A stretch of DNA of 64,000 nt from Flavobacteriia bacterium (GTDB lineage: Bacteria > Bacteroidota > Bacteroidia > Flavobacteriales > Weeksellaceae): contig JAECQR010000004.1 in the NCBI GenBank assembly GCA_015999765.1, forward strand, positions 124,001 through 188,000, written 5' to 3'. Within the stretch, counting starts at the first letter, position 1. Each line of letters opens with the position of its first letter. Below the pieces are notes generated by a model. It did no database searches. It saw only the letters and a list, made by a program, of their open reading frames with translations, and was not told where the DNA came from. Below, piece after piece: positions 24,765 to 33,590 of the stretch. The position numbers were made by a program, and so were the translations under genes.

Positions 24765-25208
24765 TCAGGCATCGGGTGAAGGATCGGTATAACGCACCTC
24801 ATCGATTTCCTTCATCAACCGTTCCGTATTCATCATCGCATAGATCATTTTCTGGTAATGCAACACGTCCTGGAAATCCAGTGTGTGGCCTTTGCGGTCA
24901 AAATTCAGGTAATCGGTAATGATGAGGTTCGACAGCGCGTTACGGTAGCGGTCGAACTGCGGCTTGTTCTTTTTATGGTCAATCCCGAGTTTCAGATCTT
25001 TGGCTTCAATAAAACCTACGGGAATATCCTTTTTTGAAATGATATAATCGGGCGCACCACAGGCCTGACGCTGTGGTTCATTAATGACGGAGAATTCCTT
25101 TCCGAGGATTTCCTGAAGCAGGGACTGAAGGTCGCCACGGTAGGAATGTTCGGTCGCGTTGCCGTTAAAATAAAGTTGAGAGAGTTTGCGTAAGTAATGC
25201 TGAATCAT
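24765..25208 (-). CDS. N-terminal fragment of a type IIG/ISP restriction-modification enzyme
   Basis: From the ATG at 25208 this encodes 147 residues. The segment SYRGDLQSLLQEIL, then GAPDYIISKKDIPVGFIEAKD, is the PD-(D/E)xK nuclease start of large single-chain restriction-methyltransferase-helicase enzymes, with the pattern D...ExK in PDY...FIEAKD. The homology stops after SNLIITDYL; the normal helicase and methyltransferase parts (over 800 residues) are missing, and the tail HTLDFQDVLHYQKMIYAMMN is unrelated. It is either a decayed remnant or a stand-alone nuclease domain. Confidence 0.65.
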   Translation of the reverse strand: MIQHYLRKLSQLYFNGNATEHSYRGDLQSLLQEILGKEFSVINEPQRQACGAPDYIISKKDIPVGFIEAKDLKLGIDHKKNKPQFDRYRNALSNLIITDYLNFDRKGHTLDFQDVLHYQKMIYAMMNTERLMKEIDEVRYTDPSPDA

Positions 25209-25226
25209 AGTTATTCGTATGCTCAA

Positions 25227-25581
25227 ATATAAAACAATCCCTCGAAACTGTAAGAATATTCAGCCTTAATCAAGCGCGTTACTTCCCGCCAACGATCCTG
25301 GAGCCCCTGTATAGTTCTTTCAGGATGAGCATTTATATTTGTATAGTGCGTTCAGGATTGATTGAGTAACCTGCACCGCTATTTTAGGACGGGTCAGAAA
25401 AAAGGATGCTTCATGGATACTTTATGGATAGTTCATGGATGCTTCATGGATAGTTGATGAAAACGGACATACAAAAAATGAGAAAATGAACTGCCCGTGC
25501 GGTGGGATTCTTCCTCATTCGGGTTCCTCAGAGTAGATCGACCATCGCCTGATGATTTTATCCTGTGGCATCGCGGTGTTA
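25227..25581. repeat. Gene-free stretch with short tandem and direct repeats
   Basis: No gene is visible. A run of five 11-bp units related to TTCATGGATAG spans 25408-25462. Two copies of a 21-bp word beginning TGTATAGT and ending TTCAGGATKA lie at 25308-25328 and 25340-25360. Confidence 0.6.
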
Positions 25582-25929
25582 TTATCCCTTAAAACAGTGA
25601 TAGGTGTCTTCGTGCACCGTTTTCAGAAATCTTTCCAAGGTTTTTACCTTAGGAAGCGGATCGTAGGCATACCACTTCAGATCGGAACGCATCCAGTAAA
25701 TATTCCACTGGTTTTTGGAGCGGACAAAAGTGGCTTTGGCATAAGGCGATCGCTGGATTACCTCCGGATTTCGCCATAGTGGCCGGATCTCAACAATATA
25801 CACGCTCTGCCCGTCGATTTCGTAACCCACATCCAGTTTAGGTCTGATTTCCACCGGAGGTCGTACGTTGTCAACATGGTTGCGAAGAATTCTTTCATAT
25901 TGTACTCGTTCGGTTTCGCTGAAAGCCAT
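25582..25929 (-). CDS. DUF3024 domain protein
   Basis: From the ATG at 25929 (MAFSETERVQ) this encodes 115 residues. The pattern VRPPVEIRPKLDVGYEIDGQSVYIVEIRPLW and KATFVRSKNQWNIYWMRSDLKWYAYDP is that of DUF3024, a small cytoplasmic family often found in accessory regions. The function is unknown. It is isolated, with repeats on both sides. Confidence 0.78.
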   Translation of the reverse strand: MAFSETERVQYERILRNHVDNVRPPVEIRPKLDVGYEIDGQSVYIVEIRPLWRNPEVIQRSPYAKATFVRSKNQWNIYWMRSDLKWYAYDPLPKVKTLERFLKTVHEDTYHCFKG

Positions 25930-26071
25930 GGAAATGATATTAAAAATTAGCATCTAAATTTATGAAATTCCTCGGATAACTCCCGGTTCCTCCCCCTTCC
26001 CCTTGAACACTTCGAAAGTCTCAGGATACCCCGGGCCCCGGATGATGGACCAACCGATCATATTATACTAA

Positions 26072-26197
26072 TGAAATTTGTGTTTCATACCAGTGAAACT
26101 TTTGTTTCATACTATTGAAACTTTTGTTTCATACTACTGAAACTTTTGTTTCATACTGTTGAAACTCATGTGTCATACGTATGGAACTTTTGTTTCA
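26072..26197. repeat. Six tandem 22-bp palindromic units
   Basis: Six copies of TGAAACttttGTTTCA-type palindromes (6-bp arms, 4-bp centre) repeat with an exact 22-bp period: 26072-26087, 26094-26109, 26116-26131, 26138-26153, 26160-26175 and 26182-26197. The 6-bp linkers are mostly ATACTR. Units 2-4 are perfect; units 1, 5 and 6 carry substitutions. Confidence 0.9.
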
Positions 26198-26299
26198 CTA
26201 TCGTAAGATCTCCTACTTGACCGACGCATGAAAAATTCAGATGAATTGACGGGTTTCATCTGTCCCGGATTCTCAGGAATAGGTTGGGAAAACACACCA

Positions 26300-26332
26300 A
26301 ACTTTGTCAAAGTTCTGAACTTTGACAAAGTT
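26300..26332. repeat. Nested palindrome of AACTTTG units
   Basis: AACTTTGTCAAAGTT, then CTG, then AACTTTGACAAAGTT: a perfect 15-bp inverted repeat in which each arm is itself a palindrome. Confidence 0.85.
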
Positions 26333-26363
26333 GAATTTTAAAAACAAGCACGTTTCTTCGGGA

Positions 26364-26401
26364 GTTGTTGCGGAGTTGTTGCCGAACAAAGCCGCAACAA
26401 C
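26364..26401. repeat. Hairpin-forming inverted repeat
   Basis: GTTGTTGCGG (26364-26373) pairs with CCGCAACAAC (26392-26401); a second partial copy of the left arm (GTTGTTGCCG) lies in the loop. Confidence 0.6.
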
Positions 26402-26418
26402 CTGAGCAGAATGTACAT

Positions 26419-26449
26419 AAAAAAGCCGGCTGAAGGAACATCAGCCGGC
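26419..26449 (-). terminator. Terminator of the SusCD-phosphodiesterase operon
   Basis: GCCGGCTG/CAGCCGGC stem followed on the minus strand by a T-run (26419-26424), 25 bp after the last stop codon. A GA dinucleotide run (26450-26462) lies in between. Confidence 0.8.
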
Positions 26450-26473
26450 AGAGAGAGAGAGAAATTATTGAAA

Positions 26474-28060
26474 TCAGGGTACCGGATTCGGTTCCTTTAC
26501 TTCAAATTCCTGTTCGGCCGTATGGATCTTTCCATAGCGGTCCGTGGCACGTACCTGAAGTTTGTGCTTCCCAAGTCCTAATTTACCTGGGAAAGCAGCC
26601 ATCCAGAGGTGCTTTGAATCTTCGGGGTTAGAGGGTCTTCTGCCCTGCAAAAGTTCGGTCGCTACATCCCATCTTAGGACGGATTGAAGGAAAGATGGAT
26701 CCATGGTTTCGGTGTAAGCCATAGGCTTCCATTCACCGTCATCTATGCGGTATTCTACCAGATCGGTTTTGCTTCCCATGAAGAAATTCGCGGCAATTCG
26801 GGCTGAATTTCTGCGGCTTGCAATTACTTTCGGCACATAAAGGCTGATCTGGAACTCGTCAGGATGCCCTGCAGCTTTGTACTGAATGCTGTATTTATTG
26901 TCTTTGAAATCGATAAACGAATAGCCGCGGTACGTTCCGTCGCGCATCACCGAGGCAGGAACCCCTGTTGCATCGGCTGTTCCCGAATACCAGTCGCCGG
27001 AAGTGGTTCCTGCATTGTATTCGTGGAGATCGGCAGCACCTTCCCACCCGTCGCCTTTGGAATAGAAAATTTGGGTCTGTTTGTGGGTGTGTGCAGACAT
27101 CATCAGGACATTTTCAAAAGGTTTCAGCAGTTCGAAAAGTCTTTTGCGGTCTTCCATCCGGAAGTGGTCGTCGCCTTCGCGCTCCGGCATCATCTGGATA
27201 TGGAATGCAAGAACAACGAGTTTATCTTTAGGAACCAGTTTCAGATTGTTTTCGATAAATTTAAGCTGGTCCTCACGGAAGCCTCCCCAGTAGCTTTTGC
27301 CGTCGCGCGGATCCGGATACAGGATATCATCCAGCACCAAGAAATGTACATTTCCGTAATTGAATGCGTAATTGGCAGGACCGAAGTTTTCTTCAAAAGT
27401 TTCGTCGGATAACCGGTCTTCTTTCGCATCATAATTCATATCGTGATTCCCCATCACATTATACCATGGCAGGCCAATTTCCTTTACCGCAGCGATATAG
27501 GGCGGATGAAGAGAAAGATCATCGCCTACAAGATCTCCCAGACTGATGCCGAATACCGCATTCTTTCTGTTGTTTTTTACTTCATTGATGATGCCCCTTT
27601 TGAAATAGTCGATTTCTTTCAGCGTGTATGGCTGCGGATCACCAAATACGAGAATCTGAAAATCTTTATTCTCCACAGTGCTGTAAAGCGCAAAATTCAC
27701 TTCAGTGGGAAGTTTACCGGTGGGTGCCGTTCCTTTGTATTTGAAATCTGACGGCGAACCGTTGGGTTTGTGGTGATAATAAAACTTCGGCAGGTTATTG
27801 GCGTCGGTTTTGGTGCGGAAACCGGCAGGTTTAATGACAAAAATAGTCTGGTCACCATAGAGCGGTAAAGAATAGCGCCCGCTTTTATCGGTCAGGGTTA
27901 CTTCTACCCCATTGGAAACCGCTACGCTTCTGATTCCTTTTTCCTTTTTATCTTTTACTGAGTTTCCGTTGGCATCCTCAAATACATATCCGGACACGGA
28001 AGTCTGGGCGAATGCAAAGGAGGAAAAGAGTACACAAAGTACTGATATTTTAAAATTCAT
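26474..28060 (-). CDS. Secreted calcineurin-like phosphoesterase with N- and C-terminal accessory domains
   Basis: This 528-residue protein has a signal peptide (ending FAFAQ), an N-terminal β-sandwich (SGYVFEDANGNSVKDKKEKG, about 22-100), a metallophosphoesterase core and a C-terminal β domain (about 360-520). The binuclear-metal motifs are FGDPQ, SLGDLVGD, MGNHD and the SAHTH variant of GHxH. It should hydrolyse phosphodiesters or phosphomonoesters in the periplasm or at the surface. It is the last gene of an operon with SusC, SusD and GDPD, 5 bp after GDPD. Confidence 0.92.
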   Translation of the reverse strand: MNFKISVLCVLFSSFAFAQTSVSGYVFEDANGNSVKDKKEKGIRSVAVSNGVEVTLTDKSGRYSLPLYGDQTIFVIKPAGFRTKTDANNLPKFYYHHKPNGSPSDFKYKGTAPTGKLPTEVNFALYSTVENKDFQILVFGDPQPYTLKEIDYFKRGIINEVKNNRKNAVFGISLGDLVGDDLSLHPPYIAAVKEIGLPWYNVMGNHDMNYDAKEDRLSDETFEENFGPANYAFNYGNVHFLVLDDILYPDPRDGKSYWGGFREDQLKFIENNLKLVPKDKLVVLAFHIQMMPEREGDDHFRMEDRKRLFELLKPFENVLMMSAHTHKQTQIFYSKGDGWEGAADLHEYNAGTTSGDWYSGTADATGVPASVMRDGTYRGYSFIDFKDNKYSIQYKAAGHPDEFQISLYVPKVIASRRNSARIAANFFMGSKTDLVEYRIDDGEWKPMAYTETMDPSFLQSVLRWDVATELLQGRRPSNPEDSKHLWMAAFPGKLGLGKHKLQVRATDRYGKIHTAEQEFEVKEPNPVP

Positions 28061-28065
28061 GATGT

Positions 28066-28815
28066 TTAATTTTTAAGAAGTTGTTCGGGAATATTGGTGG
28101 TAACAAAGTCGATTCCCTGATTTTTAAGCTGTTCGTAAATTTCCGGATCATTCACGGTCCAGGCATTGGTTTTAAGTCCGAGTGCACGGGCTTCGCGAAT
28201 CCATTCCGGGTGTTTTTCGGTGAGCACTTTATAATGATAGTCGAGTCCGTTGAGATTTTCAGCTTTCAGCTGCCGCGGCGACAGGTCACCATTAAGGTAA
28301 TGCACCACAAGATCCGGCGCCTGCTTTCTGATTTCTCTGCAGATATTCAGGCTGAAGGAAATAAACTCGGTCTGGGATTCAATGCCCTGTTTCTTTACCA
28401 GCTGAAGCGTCTGCTTTACGATTTCGTCTTCCAGTATTTTTGTTTTTGCCGGTTTCAGTTCAACAATCAATTTAACCTCAGGGTCGCGCTTGCCATGCTT
28501 CAGATACTGTTTCAGGGTTGGAAGCTTTTCACCGTTTGAAAGCATTAGTTTCTTTAAGTCTGCATAAGGAGTTTCAGCGATTTCCATGTCTCCATGGTGC
28601 TCATCATGATTTACCACGAGAACGCTATCGGCAGACCGCCGCACATCAAATTCAGAACCGTAGACTTTCAGTGCCTGGGCATTGTGCAGAGCCTTCAGCG
28701 AATTTTCTGCGGTGGCCGGATCCGTCTGGAAATAGCCACGGTGTGCGATAATGCGCGTCTGTGCGTTCATGAGTATGGTGCTGAACACAAAGATCAGTAA
28801 AAAAACGTTTCTCAT
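28066..28815 (-). CDS. Secreted glycerophosphodiester phosphodiesterase
   Basis: From the ATG at 28815, which shares one base with the susD stop codon (TAATG), this encodes 249 residues. A signal peptide (ending LMNAQ) precedes the GDPD TIM barrel with RIIAHRGYF, then ENSLKALHNA, FDVRRSADSVLVVNHDEHH and LIVELKPAK. The enzyme releases glycerol 3-phosphate from glycerophosphodiesters. With SusC/D and a phosphoesterase it forms an uptake-and-cleavage unit for phospholipid head groups or teichoic-acid-like material. Confidence 0.93.
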   Translation of the reverse strand: MRNVFLLIFVFSTILMNAQTRIIAHRGYFQTDPATAENSLKALHNAQALKVYGSEFDVRRSADSVLVVNHDEHHGDMEIAETPYADLKKLMLSNGEKLPTLKQYLKHGKRDPEVKLIVELKPAKTKILEDEIVKQTLQLVKKQGIESQTEFISFSLNICREIRKQAPDLVVHYLNGDLSPRQLKAENLNGLDYHYKVLTEKHPEWIREARALGLKTNAWTVNDPEIYEQLKNQGIDFVTTNIPEQLLKN

Positions 28816-30269
28816 TATTTGTTCCACCACATTTTTACATTAATATCATCACCCCCCATCGCAGTTACCGCAGCATTGTAGTTTTGGGTATTCATGATTC
28901 TCGGGTTGGTTGGGTACATCATCCTTTGAGGCATTTGCCCGTTATTAAGCAGTCCGCCGTTATTCGGCATTACAGGGTAACCCGTTCTGCGCTGCTCGTA
29001 CCACTGCTGGTGATCTACAAAAAACAGGGCTATGTATTTCTGGGTCATGATCTGCTCGAGGGTACCGTTATATGCCATTTTCGGATTGGCAAAATAATTT
29101 GCAGGCACCGTATCTCCCCACTGTTCCAATGTTGCTTTTACCCCATTTTCATAGAAGGTCTGGGCACTGCCGGAAATAATTCCTTTCTGCGCCAGTTCCG
29201 CAAGCGTGAACTGAAGTTCTGCGTAAGGATATACGAGAATCTTCAATGGTGCCTTTGCCAGGTTCTGGTTCATGTTCGAAGGCTGATAGGTGAAGACCGT
29301 TCCCGGCGCATAACCGGCTGGTGCACCGAAATAGCCGATGTTCGGGTTCGGGGCTGTAAGACTTTTGGCCTGTGTAAAGAACTTAGCCAACCGCGGATCA
29401 TTGTTATCTTTCAGCGTATTCACAAACAGTTCACCCGCTGCGCGGTAAGACGTAAAATCCTGAGGTCTTGCAATAGGCGGCGTAAAAGGTGCCACTCCGG
29501 AAATATCGAGCACCACCCCGTCAGCATTATTCTGGAAGATCGGGTACGTGGCAGGATCATTTACAATTTCCTGAATACGGGCGTACACGTTTACTTCACC
29601 GTTTCTTTTCTGGATTCTGTTCAGTAATCTCAGTGAAAGCGAATTGGCAAATTTTTTCCACTTCACCATATTGGCAGCAGAAGCTTCACCATGGAAAAAC
29701 AGATCGGTTTCTGTGAGTGGTTTGGTGGTATCAAAGAGGGCATTTGCCGCTTTCAGGTCATCGAGTAAAGTGATGTAAATATCTTTCTGGCTGTCGAATT
29801 TTGGCCGGATCATATTTTCCTCAAGTCTCAGCGCTTCAGAAAACGGAATATCTCCGAAGGCATCTGTAAGGTTGGCGTAAATAAAGGCATTCAGCACCAT
29901 GGCGATAGCCTGATAATTCTTCTGGTTTTCAGCCACAGCAAAGGTGTGCATTTCTTTCACCTGTTTCAGCCATTTGTAGCTCGTATTCCAGTATCCGCTT
30001 CCGGTACCTTCGGTAAGGTAATAGCGGCTTACCGTATTTCCTTCATTAGGAAATGGAATAGCAACCTGCATGATCTGAAAGGTAAAATCGTCGGCACGGT
30101 TATAGCCATAAGAAGCCATATCGAACTGTACGGGCGAGAGCAGGCTTCCGGCTGTAGGGCTGATGATTTTACTGGTGTCGGTATTTATTTCTTCGAACGT
30201 TCTGCCACAGGAGTTGAGAAACATCATGGCGGAAAGTGCGAGACTGATATTGATAATGATTCGTTTCAT
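28815..30269 (-). CDS. SusD/RagB-like surface lipoprotein
   Basis: I choose the ATG at 30269 (MKRIIINISLALSAMMFLNSC), which gives a typical lipobox; an ATG at 30314 in the same frame adds 15 residues. The mature part is the helical TPR-like SusD fold (SusD-like_2 type), with ADDFTFQIMQVAIPFP near the start and PNNGGLLNNGQMPQRMMYP near the end. SusD proteins bind the substrate and deliver it to the SusC channel. The gene follows susC closely. Confidence 0.92.
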   Translation of the reverse strand: MKRIIINISLALSAMMFLNSCGRTFEEINTDTSKIISPTAGSLLSPVQFDMASYGYNRADDFTFQIMQVAIPFPNEGNTVSRYYLTEGTGSGYWNTSYKWLKQVKEMHTFAVAENQKNYQAIAMVLNAFIYANLTDAFGDIPFSEALRLEENMIRPKFDSQKDIYITLLDDLKAANALFDTTKPLTETDLFFHGEASAANMVKWKKFANSLSLRLLNRIQKRNGEVNVYARIQEIVNDPATYPIFQNNADGVVLDISGVAPFTPPIARPQDFTSYRAAGELFVNTLKDNNDPRLAKFFTQAKSLTAPNPNIGYFGAPAGYAPGTVFTYQPSNMNQNLAKAPLKILVYPYAELQFTLAELAQKGIISGSAQTFYENGVKATLEQWGDTVPANYFANPKMAYNGTLEQIMTQKYIALFFVDHQQWYEQRRTGYPVMPNNGGLLNNGQMPQRMMYPTNPRIMNTQNYNAAVTAMGGDDINVKMWWNK

Positions 30270-30317
30270 TGGACTTCTTTTATTGATTTTAAGGGAAGTG
30301 ATCTGAGATTTCATGGA

Positions 30318-33299
30318 TTAAAATTTCACATTAAGCTGGAACCCGATGGTTCTTGCGGAAGGCAGCTGCCCGATTTCAACTCCCGGGGTAATGGTACTGT
30401 TGTCGAGGGTTGCCACTTCAGGATCAAACATTGGGAATTCAGTCCACATCCAGAGGTTTTTTCCGAAGACAGCAAGCGTAAGCTCATTCACTTTTAAAGG
30501 CTGAATTACCGATTTTGGTAAAGAATAAGCAATTCTGGCATCTCTGAGTTTGATGAAAGAAGTGTCGAACGTATTGGTTTCCACATTCGCGCGGCGGTAA
30601 TAATCTCCGTAATATGACGTGAGGTTTACCGGTTTGGTGTTCGGGCTGAAACTGCCGTCGGCATTCTGCACCACCCCTACACCAACGATGGTTCCGTTCG
30701 GGTTGTCCCTTCCGATCAATGTGTGGCCAAGTTTACCCTGCTCTGACATTTTGTGATGGGTTTGGGAATATGCCATTCCGCCATACTGCCCGTCGAAAGA
30801 GAAGCTCAGGGAAATATTCTTATAACTGAATTCGTTCTGGAAGCCCGCTCTCCATTTTGCGAAGGCATTGCCTACCTTTTCTACATTCACCGGTCTTGCA
30901 GGAAGGCCGTTATCGCCATAAATCACCTGCCCATCGGGAGTTCTGAGAAGTTTAAACCCATAAAGATCACCGAGGGAACCGCCTACCACAGCGTTGAAAT
31001 ATACTACTCCGGCAACAGTGGCCATGGTGTAAGGTTCACCACCAAACTCATCAGGAAGGCTCATGATTTCGTTTTCGTTCAGAGACCAGTTGGCACCCAA
31101 TTTCCAGCGGAAATCCTGGGTTTTCACGGGGGTATAATCAAGGCTCATTTCCACACCGCGGTTACGGATTTCGCCGGCGTTGATCCAGCGGTGTGCATAA
31201 CCGGTTTCGTACATCATCGGCACGCGGATAATCTGATCGGCGGTATTGTTCTGATAGAGGGTAAAACTGTAATTCAGTCTGTTTGCGAAAAGACCAAGGT
31301 CCATTCCCGCTTCAATATTGGTGTTGATTTCCGGTCTCAGATTAGGGTTAGGAAATACCGAAGGTGGGGTAACACCGCCCGGAATATCATCCAGGTCATA
31401 GTATTTTTCCAGCTGGTATGGTGAACCGTCGATCCCTACTTTTGCCCAGGATCCGCGGAGTTTCCAGTAGCTGAGTCCGGAAGATTTAATATTGAAAAGA
31501 TCTGAAAGGATGAAACTTGTACTCACCGATGGATAGAAGAACGAGCGGTTTTCTGCGGGCAGCGTACTGCTCCAGTCGTTTCTGCCAGTTACATCGACAA
31601 AGACTTTATTATCCCAGTCGAAGGTTACCAGCGCATAGGCACTGTTCACCTGCTCATCATAAGGCTTAGGTACTTTGGTGATCAGGGAAATGGCATTGGT
31701 AAGGGTATAATCTCCGGCAATTTTAAGTCCTTCGGCACGGTAATCATTCATGATATACTCGTTATAACGCATACTTCCGCCGACAGAAGCTGAAACACCG
31801 AACCTGCCAAAACTGTTTTTGTAATTAAAGAGTACATCACTGTTATATTCCTGATTGGTGATGAACTGCTCGCGGTAGAAACCTTTCAGGTAGTTGGCAG
31901 AACTCCATGGTCTTTTGGTCGTACGCTCTTCATTCAGCACCTCAATTCCGGACCGGAGCATCATGCTGAAATGATTGTTGAAGTTATAATCTATGGTCAT
32001 GCTTCCGCTGATGGTTCTTTTATCTACACCATTAAGCATTTCGTAAGCGATGAGGTAAGGATTGTCGATAAAAGAACTGAAAGGGTGAATCTGGTCGATC
32101 TGTTCCTGACCGTTTTTCCATATCGGCTGGTACCATTTCAGATCCACATTCGGGTTCTGGAAGATCATAAAGTAAGAAATCGACTGGTTGTTGTATCCTG
32201 TCGCCGGAAGGTTGTCACTTTTCATACGGCTGTAGTTAAGTTTTGTGGAAATCTTCAGCCGGTCATTCAATTTATGGGAAAGTGAGCCTGCAAAGTTGAA
32301 ACGGTTGAAACCGGTATTCGGCATCATCCACTCATTGTCGAGGTAAGTTAATGAAGTACGGAAACTTGTTCTGTCATTAGACTGCTCCAGTGAAACGCTG
32401 TTGGAATAGGTAGAACCCACTTCCCAGAAGCCTTTTACATTGTCTTTATAAGGTCTCCACAGCTGTCTTGTTGGGCTCTGTCCCTGCACCGTAGGATCAT
32501 ACTGGAAATAATACTGTCCGTCGAACTTCGGTCCGAAGGCACTGCTCGTTCCACCTGTGCTCACGCCGTCAGTAGACTGGCCGTAAGAATAATAAAACTG
32601 TCCGTCTTTATTTTTTGCGAGGGTTCCCTGGCCGTATTCATATTGGTAATCCGGCCATTTCAGCACAGAATCGAAACTTGCGGAGGAATTGAAAGAGACC
32701 TGCATTTTTCCGTTCTTGCTTTTTCCGGATTTAGTGGTGATCATCAAAGCTCCGTTGGCAGCTCTGGACCCGTAAAGTGCAGCCGCGGACGCGCCTTTGA
32801 GTACGGTTACACTTTCGATATCATCGGGGTTAATGCTGTTGAGTCCGTTACCTAAATCAATGGGAAGATCTCCACCCGAACCTGCACCATAAGCCGGTGT
32901 TCCGGTACCGGAATTTACTCTTGGTCCGTCGCTGAGCGGTATTCCGTCCACTACAATCAGTGCGTAGTTGTTATCCATAAACATGGATTTCTCCCCGCGG
33001 AGGGTAATTCTGGCAGACCCAAGCGGACCTGCGCCGGCAGTCTGTACTTTCAGGCCTGCCACCTTACCTTCCATTGCCTGCACCCAGTTGTTGTTCTGGG
33101 TTTCTTCAAAAGTTTCGGCGCCTACGGTTTCTGCAACATAACCAAGGGATTTGTCCTGTCTTTTAATTCCCAAAGCGGTCACTACCACTTCTTCAATCTT
33201 TTTTTCTTTAAGCGTATCCTTACTCTTCTGCGCTGCCATTTCTACAGATACGGTTCCCGCAAGAATGAGAATAAGGATTTTCTGAAGGTTTCTTTTCAC
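30318..33299 (-). CDS. SusC/RagA-type TonB-linked outer-membrane transporter
   Basis: This 993-residue protein has a signal peptide (ending EMAAQ), a short linker with the TonB-box-like EEVVVTALG, a plug domain (about 60-210; QAMEGKVAGLKVQTAG, SARITLRG, PDDIESVTVLKGASAAALYG) and a 22-strand barrel ending TIGFQLNVKF. The carboxypeptidase-like N-terminal domain seen in many SusC proteins is absent. It imports the ligand bound by SusD. It is the first gene of the susC-susD-GDPD-phosphoesterase operon. Confidence 0.96.
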   Translation of the reverse strand: MKRNLQKILILILAGTVSVEMAAQKSKDTLKEKKIEEVVVTALGIKRQDKSLGYVAETVGAETFEETQNNNWVQAMEGKVAGLKVQTAGAGPLGSARITLRGEKSMFMDNNYALIVVDGIPLSDGPRVNSGTGTPAYGAGSGGDLPIDLGNGLNSINPDDIESVTVLKGASAAALYGSRAANGALMITTKSGKSKNGKMQVSFNSSASFDSVLKWPDYQYEYGQGTLAKNKDGQFYYSYGQSTDGVSTGGTSSAFGPKFDGQYYFQYDPTVQGQSPTRQLWRPYKDNVKGFWEVGSTYSNSVSLEQSNDRTSFRTSLTYLDNEWMMPNTGFNRFNFAGSLSHKLNDRLKISTKLNYSRMKSDNLPATGYNNQSISYFMIFQNPNVDLKWYQPIWKNGQEQIDQIHPFSSFIDNPYLIAYEMLNGVDKRTISGSMTIDYNFNNHFSMMLRSGIEVLNEERTTKRPWSSANYLKGFYREQFITNQEYNSDVLFNYKNSFGRFGVSASVGGSMRYNEYIMNDYRAEGLKIAGDYTLTNAISLITKVPKPYDEQVNSAYALVTFDWDNKVFVDVTGRNDWSSTLPAENRSFFYPSVSTSFILSDLFNIKSSGLSYWKLRGSWAKVGIDGSPYQLEKYYDLDDIPGGVTPPSVFPNPNLRPEINTNIEAGMDLGLFANRLNYSFTLYQNNTADQIIRVPMMYETGYAHRWINAGEIRNRGVEMSLDYTPVKTQDFRWKLGANWSLNENEIMSLPDEFGGEPYTMATVAGVVYFNAVVGGSLGDLYGFKLLRTPDGQVIYGDNGLPARPVNVEKVGNAFAKWRAGFQNEFSYKNISLSFSFDGQYGGMAYSQTHHKMSEQGKLGHTLIGRDNPNGTIVGVGVVQNADGSFSPNTKPVNLTSYYGDYYRRANVETNTFDTSFIKLRDARIAYSLPKSVIQPLKVNELTLAVFGKNLWMWTEFPMFDPEVATLDNSTITPGVEIGQLPSARTIGFQLNVKF

Positions 33300-33316
33300 G
33301 ATATATTATTTTCGTG

Positions 33317-33324
33317 CAAAATTA
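33317..33324 (-). promoter_or_regulatory. -7 promoter box of the susCD operon
   Basis: On the minus strand this reads TAATTTTG followed by C, 17 bp before the susC ATG. Confidence 0.6.
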
Positions 33325-33388
33325 CCCCTCAAAAACCGGGAGGAGATTAACCTATCTTTAAGCGTTTGTCACTAAACAGAGACGTATA

Positions 33389-33410
33389 TTTTAACAGAAT
33401 TTTAACAGAA
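33389..33410 (-). promoter_or_regulatory. Pho-box-like tandem 11-bp direct repeat upstream of susC
   Basis: On the minus strand TTCTGTTAAAA is repeated twice without change. The 11-bp period and the CTGTTA cores resemble the PhoB box (CTGTCAT units every 11 bp), and the plus strand reads TTAACA-N5-TTAACA like a Bacillus PhoP box. It is about 82 bp from the -7 box, further than a classical Pho box, so the role is uncertain. Confidence 0.4.
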
Positions 33411-33590
33411 CGGACAACCTTCTGAAAATCAGCACTGCGGTGATGTTTCTTTTTTTTAATATTGACTTCGAATCTCTCAGCGAACCGCTGATGAACTGTT
33501 AACATAAGCAGACTTCGCTACCAAACTATTTCCAAATCATAATTTTGTTATCTTTATCCGGGTCGACAATCGATAAATGAAAACAAACAA

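Noticed and set aside
24692-24919. 75-residue plus-strand frame
   Set aside because: Overlaps the restriction-enzyme fragment and has no features of its own.
26072-26197. CRISPR array
   Set aside because: Units are palindromes with 6-bp, nearly constant linkers; no spacers of CRISPR length and no cas genes in the window.
28884-29627. 247-residue plus-strand frame opposite susD
   Set aside because: SusD on the other strand is certain; the reverse product is basic and without motifs.
30753-31424. 223-residue plus-strand frame opposite susC
   Set aside because: Shadow of the SusC barrel coding region.
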